Below the pieces are notes generated by a model. That model was not told the DNA's origin. It was given only the letters and a program-made list of their open reading frames with translations, and searched no databases. Below are positions 54,952 through 64,000 of a stretch of DNA of 64,000 nucleotides, one piece after another. The first letter of the stretch is position 1, and each line of letters begins with the position of its first letter. Origin of the DNA: Purpureocillium takamizusanense (lineage: Eukaryota > Ascomycota > Sordariomycetes > Hypocreales > Ophiocordycipitaceae); NCBI RefSeq assembly GCF_022605165.1, contig NC_063068.1, positions 3,410,001-3,474,000 on the forward strand, written 5' to 3'. The translations under genes were made by a program, and so were the position numbers.

Positions 54952-57900
54952 AGTGGTGATGTGCTGGGGGTCTGTCACAAACCGCAGGCATGCCCATGGA
55001 AGGAAAAAAGAAGAACTGGTGCAGCAGGAGGGGATGTCGGGCCGCTCGTTTTCGACTGCGAAACCTGAGGTGCAATATATACGGCTCAGCCCGCAGAGCT
55101 CCGAGGAGCTGAAGGGAAGGTGTCTGCGGAACTGGGGTCTCAGACCCAGGCGGCTTGCCGTTGGTTGGGCGGGAGGAATACTGCTTTGGATAGCCACAGA
55201 GTGACAAAATGTCGTAGGGCAGCCCCAAGGTTGCACTCGGACTCAAACCTGATCCTCTACTAACTTAGTACACCAGGAGTAAAAGCACTTGAGAGGCAAT
55301 GTATCATGTCCTGCGTCGTGCCAATGATGTTGGTCAGCATGTGCCAGTTGCGGTAGTTGCCGTAGCGGATCGCACGAACGACGAGATCCTCCGTCATCGA
55401 TTCATGGGTGCAACAACGCTCTGGAGAAGAACTACGCAGAAAATGGTGATGCATCTCAGTGTCGTCAACTTGTGCGAGGCGAAACATAGAAGGATGTAGG
55501 TTACGAAGCAAAAAAAACCACCACTGGCACATGCTGATTCCTGTTGGGTCGCACAGACAGACACCAGCTACAAGGATCTTCACATTTGCGGCGTCTTGAT
55601 ACTCCCGAGTCCCCAGTTGTCCCAGCCGGTTGGGGGCCATGCCTGGGGCCAGCTAATAAACCCCTGCCGCATGAACCATGTGCGGAGCGGAGGAATGAGA
55701 TGGGCTGTCAGATTCGCTCTCTGTCTCTCATGAAAGCAACGCCAAGCACACCATCGACTGCGCGGCCACGTTTTTGGCGTCGACTAGCCTACAGAAAAAC
55801 GTCGACCGGTAGGCGCCACCAGCGTCCAGAGGCCAAACCCGTTCTGCGGCACGAGTGAAGCGGCACAGCATGCCCAATCTGGCCGGGTCTGGCCTCGTTG
55901 TCTTTGCCTTGGGGTTACGGAGGGCAGGGTGAAGCAGGCGGCTGGAGGCCCAGTCTAAGACAATTGTATGGAGGCGCAAAGCAATCTGGGCCTGGAACCC
56001 TGTCGACTGGAACTGATGGGCCAAATGCCGACGTGCTAAATTTTGAGCAGGCAAGACACGCGAGGATGAGGCACAGGGTCGCCATGTCATTCGCTCTCCA
56101 GCGCCACCTGGACCCGAGCCTGGCAGGCGGATGGGGTCTGCCACCATCAGCGTCTCCAGGCTCGCCTCAGTCAGGCCTGGCCGCGCAGCAGGGATCCGCC
56201 GCGCAGAGGTGCTGGGCTGATCCTCTTTAGTGACCTCTCCCGCGGTCGAGAGCTACTACTTGCGGTCGACCAAGGCCCAAAACGAAAGGGTGGCACGCCT
56301 TCTCAATCGCCCATCGGGCAGCCCGAGACAAGCGCGGCAGAGAAGCTTGCCTTTGGCTTCCAAGCTTAACTTGGCGCAGCGCAGGACCTCGCACGAGAGT
56401 GTCGAGACCGTCTCCTCAAGTGCCCGCGGTAAAAGGGACAATTGTATAGAGAGTATTGGCGACCTGACATCGTGAATCGGCCGGGATGGGATCGAGTGGG
56501 TCGTCTGGGTCGGTCTCCATGCTGTCCCAGAGCCGTGAGATCGCCGCAGCATGTGCTTTGTCGCTGGACGAGGGCTTCTCAGAATGCGTTGCCCAGATTG
56601 TGACATGCAGCTCGCGTCTAGCAGTCGATTCAGCTGAGCGAGCACAAATAACACGGTGCGCCGTAGAGGGTGAGACTGCCGGTTGAAAAGTGACTCGCAT
56701 CGTTATTAGATGCGCAGCACGCTTGCTGTCGACTGATGGGCGCCGCCTCCAGTGTTCCACAGCGTTTTCTGCCGTGGAAGGTTCGACTCGACGGGTCCGT
56801 CGCCTTTGTACGCGGCCAGAGCGCGGGGGTGACAGGGGGAGGGTTCCACGAGCAGCGCACACTATCGTTTAGCAGGTACTAAATAATAAGGTATCTATTG
56901 GAGACTCACAGGCACTGCAGTCAGTCCTTGAAGCTCGTTGTAGGTACGAAAGTCGAGCAGATCGCACACAGCGCAAGAGAGACAGAGAGAGCGGGCTGGC
57001 GACGCTGACCAGATGGATCCATGTGCACACGCACGCACACCCTGGCAAAGACACCGAGACAGAATCGCCGTGATGCGCGGAGCGGATAGTAGTGGTGAAT
57101 CGTGATAGTGCTACGGGGTGCCCGTTGCCTCCGTCCTCTCCTCCCATGACGACTGCCTGCCTTGCCTCTTTGGCCCCCCCTCCAACCCCTCTGGCGTGCT
57201 GCGCGCCTGCCTCTTTCCAATGGACGCCCCCTTCCATTGCTGCTTCCTCCACTACGAATAGCGCACTACAGTCTACACTGTAGACTACCTACGTACGAAG
57301 TACGTACTGTACGTTGTACCTCCCTGCCTGCTTGCCTCGTCCACCTCCACCACCTGCCCGCCTCACGTCTTCGTCGCCCGGCATCGCTGCAAAATACCTA
57401 GCAGATTCACGTCGACATGTGTAACTCACCAACGACACCATTCTCTGCAGTTAATGCGACTTTCCACCCCGTCGTCTCGTACGGGCACTCACTTGCTGGT
57501 GCCTTGCCTACCTCGACCTAGCTAACAGACGACCGCGGCAGCCCGCTACTCGAGTCCTACCCCACGGCTCTTGCCAGTGCTGGGGGTGCATCTCCAAGTC
57601 CGTCTGCGGCCTCAAGTCCCCTTGATCCGAACGACTTTCAGCCTTCGCCGTCCGCCTCCGTTTCACCACATTCGCCGCGCACCACGTCCCGATTTCGATT
57701 CCTTCCCTTCTCCTTCGGTGCGCGGCGCTGCCAGGGTCCACCGCCACATCAGCCCGTTCATGTAGGCCCCCCTCCCAAGACGTCCTGCGGGCACCGGTCG
57801 TCCCTCGCCGCGGCCAGGAGCCGTGGCCCCCCGACTCACTCACGGACCTCCTTGGCCGACGCGCCCGCCATTCGCATCCCGCGAAGCGAGAGGCCAAGCA
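54952..57900. other. 2.9 kb intergenic region between divergent genes
   Basis: Lies between the MFS transporter (-) and the transcription factor (+) and should contain both promoters and a long 5' UTR. Exact GTACGAAGTAC is at 57,293. Frames at 55,260-55,640 (-), 55,728-56,147 (-) and 56,416-56,862 (-) have no domain features. No gene is supported. Confidence 0.5.
57293..57303 (+). repeat. Dispersed motif GTACGAAGTAC
   Basis: Exact copy inside a longer palindrome-like TACGTACGAAGTACGTA, about 600 bases upstream of the transcription-factor ATG. Confidence 0.8.
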
Positions 57901-60900
57901 ATGGCAGGGCCGTCCCTTTCTCACATCCTCGACCCTCCGCGGCCAATCGCCCATGTCACCGGACTCGACACGTCGTCTGACTTTCCTCAGCACACTGCCA
58001 TATCTGCCGCCGTTCCTGTTTCCGACCCTACCGCCGGATCTGCTGGCACCACGCTTGGTCCGACATCTTCGCGGCCTCATGTCGTTCTCGCGCCTATGCA
58101 CGGGAATAGCTCCGTGACGTCCTCGTCTGCGCCTGCGGTCGCTTCTGACGCAGGTGCCCCTCCGCGGCTGCCACCAGACCAGTCTCAATTCCAGCATGGC
58201 TCGGCCTCATCGAACAAGAGCCATGTAGGCAACAACTTGTACGCATGTCGCGACTGTGGACGATCTTACTCTCGCCCAGAGCATCTGGTGAGGCATGTCC
58301 AGACACACACCCTCGGCCGACGTTTTGTCTGTGATATATGTCAGAAATCGTTTGCTCGCAAGGACCTCCTCCGAAGGCACGTCGCAAATCATGACAACGA
58401 CACGCCGCAGAAGCGACGCCGAACGACATCCTCCCCAGGGGCTGGACGGGTTACGCAAGCATGCAGGGCTTGTGCCATGGCTCGCGTCAAGTGTGATGAG
58501 ACGAAACCATGTCGCCGCTGCATCAACCGCAAGCTCTCATGCGTCGCATCCGAGGCAGGATCAGCAGCTGCCATGCACTTGGTCCATTTGTCCGCGAACG
58601 CCCACATGACCACGACTGAGCCAGCTCAACCCAACGCCGTGATGGGGCCCGGAGACGCTCCAGACTCATCGTCCCCGGCGTCACACGGGCAAGTGCGGTC
58701 AGTACCTAGCGTCTCAACCTCGGGCCCGGAGCCTGCCACCACGAAGAGTACACCTCTGTCACAGTCAGCATCCTATCAACCGGACGACGGACAATTACTC
58801 ACACCTGACACGGGTGCCGATCAAGGCAAGGCGCCGAAATGTCGCTCTCGACTACAAGACGCTAACATTGTGGCAGCCAATGCTGAGCCGTATCACCAGC
58901 CGTATGAGCCAACAAATACGATACCGAACGCCATCATGGCTATGAACAGGTCCCCATTCTTCGACTTTCTGCGCGACGTGCTTTACGAGCAGCCTATCGA
59001 CACGTCGAGGATACCCGACTCGCAGGGCCTCGCCGTGCTCGACTTTTGCGACAATGCGAACCTGGATCTCACGGAGCTGGACTTTGGTCTTCTTGATCAT
59101 TGGAACTTGGACGGCATGGTGGAAGGGACTCTTCCGGCTCAGGATGTCGTCACGCATGGCGCAAACTCGGCCGAAATTGCTCAAATGCGTCAGAGTCTGG
59201 TCCAGGCTTGGACTGAGTCGCCCTGGCGGTGGGATCCTAAGAACCATGACACTGGATATCGAGAGCAAGGCCTTCTCGCTGTTGCAGCCAAGGAAATGTC
59301 GAGCGCCCAGTTTCAGGAGAGCCGAAAACGACTGGAGAGAGTGGTGGCGGAGAAGCTGGAGCAGCCGACGAGAGATCGTGTCCTCGCCATACTGCTCTCG
59401 ACGTGCCACCAAAACTCGGCTGCTGCCAACCGCGTCGCCGCCTCTTTCCCGACGGTCGAGGTCATGGACACTTTGGTGCACATATTTCTGGCGTCACAGG
59501 CTTGCCAGGTTGACGAGTGGATTCACTTTCCGACGTTCAGATTGAATGTGCAATGGCCCGAGTGGGTTGCCATGGCTGCCGCAATGGGGGCGGCCTTGAC
59601 TCCATTGCCTACCCTCCGCAAATTTGGCTTCGCCGTACAAGAAGCAGTCCGTGAGTTCAGACCCTCTCGCGCTAATTGATACGTGGTTTCTGACTGCCGC
59701 TCCCCAGGAATCACGATACCAGCCAGAGTAGGGACAAGACAAGTCCAAGACCGTGCCACGGACCTCAGCTAACATGGTCCTCAGTTTGAAGAAAATAACA
59801 CTGCCATACAAAGGCTGGGTCTCGTGCAATCCCTCATCCTAGTCCAAGACCTTGGGCTTTGGAGCGGGAATCGACGCAAGATGGAAATTGCGGAATGCCA
59901 TCTCGTCATTCCAGTGACGGTACGTGTGCCAAGTTGCCTTTTTCGTACAGCTTCGTCTCATGATTGCCACAGATGATGCGTTACCGAGGCAGATTCCAAC
60001 GATCAAAATACCCCGTCATTGCGGTCGATTCCACCGACGAAGGCGAGGTGCTTGAGCGAAAATGGAAACAGTGGGTTGAAATGGAGCAATGGAAACGGTG
60101 AGTTGAGAAAAATGCCATTCGTGGGACGCCGCGTGCTGATGGAAGGCACAGGCTCGTGTTTCATTGCTACATACGTGAGGCTCAGACGTCGATGACTACG
60201 CTGACCAATCCGTGCCTCTCGTACTCGGAGCTTACTCTTCCTCTCCCGGAGTCGAGGGAACTTTGGTTGGCGGAGAACGCACTTGAATGGAAGACGCGAT
60301 ATCTGGAGAGGAACGCCGGACACCAGAAGCGACCGCCGTCGGTGGGAGACCTCTTCCACGATGTTCACCTGCTGACACAGAACCATGCGCGACTTGACGT
60401 GCAGTATTCGATATCCATTTTTTTGCATGGCTTCTGGGCGCTGATATTAGAGTATCGACAACTAAGCTCTGTTCACAAGACTCGGTCATACGCCAACAGC
60501 CTTGGCGGGAATCCAAACCTGCTCCTCGGCTCGCGTCACCAAGAGTTGGTGAAGGACTTGCAGAGCTTCCAGCTGATTGCATCTGGGTGGCGGGACATGT
60601 CACCACGGGAGCACCTGCTCCTCAACCTACTGATGATGAACTTGCATGTGTCCCTGGACGACATGCAGCTCTTCTCGGGGAAGGAAGGCGAGGATCAAGC
60701 GCGTCGGATTTACCCAGTGCTGCAGCAATGGGCAACGAGCTCGGAATCGCGGTCTGCGGTGTGGTGCGCCGCGCAGGTCCTGCGGTACGCACGATACTTT
60801 CCGCAGGATCACCTGAAGGACTTTTACGCTGTGGCTGTGCACCACGCGGCTCTATCCTTGTGGACGTATGGTGTTGTGGTGCGGGCAAGCCGACGGCAGC

Positions 60901-61190
60901 CCGCGTCTTCACAATACCAGAACGAAGTCATCTACCTAGACGGCTCTGACTCGATAGCCATTCAGCGGTTCATCGGCTTCGACCAAGGACGACCGGTCAT
61001 CAAGGCTCCGGCCGTTCGAGGCATGGTCAGGGAAGCCTCGGTCCAAGACCCGCGCGCCTGCATGGAGATTGCGCAGGACGTGCTGCGGTCGAACTTTACT
61101 CGAGGGCAAGAGCTACCGCCTCTAGCTGAGAATCTGTGTCAGATAATCCAGCAATTAGGCGCCGCTGCTTGGGCAGTAGGGCTGGGCTGA
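57901..61190 (+). CDS. Transcription factor with two C2H2 fingers and a Zn2Cys6 cluster
   Basis: Five exons (57901-59650, 59708-59727, 59785-59919, 59973-60097, 60152-61190) join in frame to 1022 residues. The start is the ATG of MAGPSLSHILDPP; the open frame upstream has no ATG. Two classical C2H2 fingers lie at about 116-136 and 144-164, then a basic KRRRTT stretch (likely NLS), then a Zn2Cys6 binuclear cluster at 188-214 (CRACAMARVKCDETKPCRRC). The C-terminal half carries the fungal-specific regulatory domain: GLWSGNRRKMEIAE, the WKQWVEMEQWKRLVFHCYIREAQTSM block formed across two introns, and SYSELTLPLP followed by ELWLA. This C2H2-C2H2-C6 build is a known class in Pezizomycotina. Exon 2 is only 20 bases. 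The target genes are unknown. Confidence 0.88.
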
Positions 61191-62053
61191 ATGGGTGGAA
61201 TCCCGGCCAAGGGGCTGGCTCATGTGTGCGGACTCTTGAGGGGTATAAGGGGCTTGGTTAGGGGCACCAGGAGGTGGGCGTGCAGGGCTCTCGTCAGCAA
61301 GAGAGCCTTGAAATGCATGGAAGAAATAGACGTTCTCGACATCGAGTGCGCATACTCGGGAACTGGATGCGGTATTGCCTCTGGAAAGGGGTGATTGTAA
61401 CGCAGAGGCGTTGCAGAGCGAATCGTCTCGGATGGCTCGATGGCAGGGATACTCGGGCGCGCATCGAATGAGATGTCCAAGCACCATATAGACAGAGACT
61501 CTATGCCGCGAGTCTGGTATAAACTGTATATGAGGCACCGAGTCGGTACCGAGTCGATGCCACTTCTACTAGGGGCATGTTGATTGAGTCTTGATGTCTC
61601 ATGTGGCGCGCCTCATCATCAGCCGCGCCAGCAAGGCGAAGCTGGTAACAGGCAGCCAGCCAGTGCCAGCGACTGCGCCCCACTGGCGGGTGTGGCCACT
61701 GCAGCCGTGGTGGGTAAGGTATACTACTAGGTTACTGTACAGTAGGTATCCTGTAGTACAGTATGTCTTGGCTGGTGCGCCGAGGATGCCGGCACCGAGA
61801 GCGACATTCATTACCTACTCAGCTGACGGACACCTTTGCTCTTCAACGACCATGCGCGCGCCCTGCTGAACAGTCTTTTACTCTCGCCAGCCCTGCCCGT
61901 TACCTCTCTGCCTGCGGCTCAGATTCATAGAGACGAGGCTGTTGGTGCCGCCGCCGCCGCCGCCGCCTGGTCTTTGGCTCCTCCTGGCTCTTCCCTCCCT
62001 TCCTTCATTGCCTTGCCTCGTCTTTTTGTTTCCGCGCACCCACCCTCTTGGTT

Positions 62054-62084
62054 TGTCCGTCCGTCCGTCCGTCCGTCCGTCCGT
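62054..62084. repeat. (CCGT)n microsatellite
   Basis: About seven to eight tandem tetranucleotide units, intergenic. Confidence 0.9.
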
Positions 62085-62282
62085 CTCGCCTGGGCTGCGC
62101 TCGCTGCTGGGGGTTGCAAGTCCATCCCACGTGGGCGAGCGAGCTCACCTCCTCCCCTGCTGCTGCCGCCTCGTTTCAGTCGCTCTTACATTACCCGGTT
62201 AGGCAAGCTATTCCGCCAGCTCACTGCACTCTGTTTCTAAGGTATTGCCTAGGCAGTGGTGACTTCTTGTCCCATCTGTCTC

Positions 62283-62285
<3 letters not shown>

Positions 62286-62331
<46 letters not shown>
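62286..62331. repeat. (TC)n microsatellite
   Basis: About 23 tandem TC units, about 100 bases before the hydrolase ATG. A pyrimidine tract just upstream of a start is common in fungal promoters; length polymorphism is likely. Confidence 0.92.
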
Positions 62332-62333
<2 letters not shown>

Positions 62334-62430
62334 CGCGCGCGCGCTCACTCGCTCGTCGCATCGAAGCTCGGTCAAGGCCCAGCACCAGAAAGAAAAAGAG
62401 AGAAACAAAAGCAGAAGAATACTTGCGCCC

Positions 62431-63930
62431 ATGGACGTCGTCGCCGGCGGCTCCCTGCGGTGGCCGTCCGCCACGGTGCTCGTCACGACGACGGCCATTG
62501 CGACGGCCTCGCTGCTCGTGCTCGCCAGGGCGACGCTCTGGCCGCGGAAGCAGCGCGTGCTGCGCAGCCCGCTGCGCACCGTCCTCCCGCGCGCATCGAG
62601 CGAGGAGCTGCAGGGGCTCGTATACCGTCCCGACGAGTTCCCGGGGGCGCGGGACGTGGACACGCCGGTGAGCAAGAAAGGGATCCAACTACCTTGCCTA
62701 CCTAGCCCTCTTTTTTCCCGTCGCCGTTTGCCAGCATACGTATATACAGATGGATGCGCGGGGGGCCTTGGGCGACTGCTCTCTCCCCTACATCATGTTG
62801 TTGCGGGCTGGCTGAACGGCTGATGGCATTTGACGGCATGGTATGGCATGACGGCTCGCTGACGATGATGATGATGATGATGATGACTAGTATGGCTCTG
62901 TGCGCGTGTACGAGTTTGGGCCCGAGGATGGCGAAAAGGTGCTCTTCGTCCACGGCATCAGCACCTCGTGCATCACCCTGGCAAGACTCGCCCGCGCTCT
63001 GGCCGACCGCGGCTGCCGCGTCATGCTCTACGTGAGTTGGAAACTTTGCCCTTGATATGACGGCACCCGAGGGATCTGGAGCTCTTGCTTCGTACAACCC
63101 CGGAACCTCGTGTTTTCCCACATCACTGACGATGGTGGCAGGACCTTTTTGGGCGCGGCTTCTCCGACGGCGTCGGCGACCTCCCGCACGACGAGCGCCT
63201 CTACTCCTCGCAGATGCTCTGCGTCCTCGCCTCGAGCCCCCTCGCGTGGACGGGCCACGGGGCCTTCCGCCTCGTCGGCTACTCCCTCGGCGGCGGCATC
63301 GCCGTGCACTTTGCCAACGCCTTCCCGCGCCTCGTCTCGTCGCTCGTCCTGCTCGCCCCCGCGGGGCTCATCCGCCCGGAGAGCTTCGGCGCCCTCACCC
63401 GCTTCGTCTTCTCCTCGGGCGCCGTCCCCGAGCGCATCCTCGCGCGCATCACCCAGCAGCGCCTGCAGCGGCCCATTGCCGCCTCGCGCCTGTCCAAGAA
63501 CGCCGCCGTCGCTGCCGTCGCCGTCACCGCCGCCGCCGCCGAGGCCACGGACCTGCATTCATCGGGCGGCGGCAAGCACACCGCCTCGCCGCTCGAGGAC
63601 CGCGTGCTCGACTACGTCCGCTGGATGGTGGTCCACCACGAGGGCTTCGTCCCGGCCTTCATGTCGTGCATCCGCTTCGCGCCCCTGACGGACCAGCACG
63701 ACGCCTGGCGCCGCCTCGCCGCCCGCGCGCCCGGCTCCACGGCCGTCTTCCTCGCCGAGGCCGACGAGATCATCGACGTCGACGACTACACGCGCGACGG
63801 CCTCACCCTCGCCGGCGGCAGTGACAACGTCGTCTGGAGGGTCCTCCCCGGCAGCCACGACTTTGTCATGACGCACGTGGACGAGATCATGAAGGAGCTC
63901 GATGCCCTGTGGGGCATCAAGAAGGGTTGA
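62431..63930 (+). CDS. Alpha/beta hydrolase with N-terminal membrane anchor
   Basis: Three exons (62431-62667, 62891-63031, 63142-63930) join in frame to 388 residues. Residues 14-34 form a single hydrophobic anchor, followed by Arg/Lys. The alpha/beta hydrolase fold begins at VYEFGPEDGEKVLFVHG, with HG giving the oxyanion region. The DLFGRGFSD block is standard for this fold. The nucleophile elbow is GYSLGG with Ser174. Plausible remaining catalytic residues are Asp334 (AEADEIID) and His365 (GSHDF). An Ala-rich low-complexity lid insert lies at about 240-262. The substrate could be an ester, lipid or epoxide-type compound; the family is too broad to say. Confidence 0.85.
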
Positions 63931-64000
63931 ACGCGAGTCGGCGACTCTTGCTTAAGTCGTGAAGGCGTGATCCCTTTTCCCACGCCAAGATGAGATCTTC
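63931..64000. other. 3' flank of the hydrolase gene
   Basis: 70 bases after the stop; nothing further is visible before the window ends. Confidence 0.5.

Larger units (their letters stand above)
61191..62430. other. Intergenic region with microsatellites
   Basis: Lies between the transcription-factor stop and the hydrolase start. It carries a GTCC repeat (62,054-62,084) and a long TC repeat (62,286-62,331) in the hydrolase promoter or 5' UTR. No gene is supported. Confidence 0.55.

Noticed and set aside
53126..63930. Secondary-metabolite gene cluster formed by the MFS gene, transcription factor and hydrolase
   Set aside because: No synthase, synthetase, terpene cyclase or tailoring oxidase nearby; long gene-free gaps.

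Overview
The window reads as nuclear DNA of a filamentous ascomycete (Pezizomycotina). A Sordariomycete, probably Hypocreales, is the most likely source; that placement is inference. The evidence is short GT-AG introns of about 50-220 bases, GC-rich genes, fungal-only families (a C2H2 plus Zn2Cys6 transcription factor, a GT34 mannosyltransferase, a tricalbin, a FYVE-RING ligase) and a retrotransposon block damaged by repeat-induced point mutation (RIP).

Bases 1 to about 9,245 are a RIP-saturated relic block. CpA and TpG are almost absent (none in the first 300 bases) while CpG is kept. Two Ty3/Gypsy elements can still be recognised. One lies on the minus strand and runs off the left edge. The other lies on the plus strand at about 5,936-9,432 and keeps reverse transcriptase, RNase H, integrase and a probable chromodomain remnant. 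Between them are an unidentified decayed stretch and an LTR-like sequence. The damage stops abruptly at about 9,245.

From 9.9 kb onward the window is euchromatic, with 14 genes I can support. In order: a sucrose/alpha-glucoside type permease (+); a small secreted protein (-); a MAPEG-family membrane protein (-); nicotinamide riboside kinase NRK1 (-); fumarate reductase OSM1 (-); a GH16 endo-beta-glucanase (-); a GT34 Golgi mannosyltransferase (-); a 1010-residue single-pass membrane protein of unknown function (+); mitochondrial tRNA threonylcarbamoyltransferase QRI7 (+); proteasome subunit PRE2 (-); a tricalbin ER-plasma-membrane tether (-); a FYVE / zinc-finger / RING ubiquitin ligase (-); an MFS drug transporter (-); a C2H2 plus Zn2Cys6 transcription factor (+); and an alpha/beta hydrolase (+). 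That is 15 calls, of which the secreted protein is the least certain.

The genes do not form a biosynthetic cluster. NRK1 and OSM1 both touch redox-cofactor metabolism, and the GH16 enzyme and GT34 both touch the cell wall and glycans, but adjacency is the only link. Intergenic gaps are long (up to 5 kb), rich in microsatellites and G or C runs, and carry a dispersed near-palindrome, GTACGAAGTAC, that I did not find in any coding exon. Exon junctions were worked out by hand from splice sites and reading frame. I saw no tRNA, rRNA or CRISPR array and nothing that amounts to a clearly new biological system. The most unusual material is the RIP block, the dispersed motif, the FYVE-zinc finger-RING protein and the uncharacterised 1010-residue protein.
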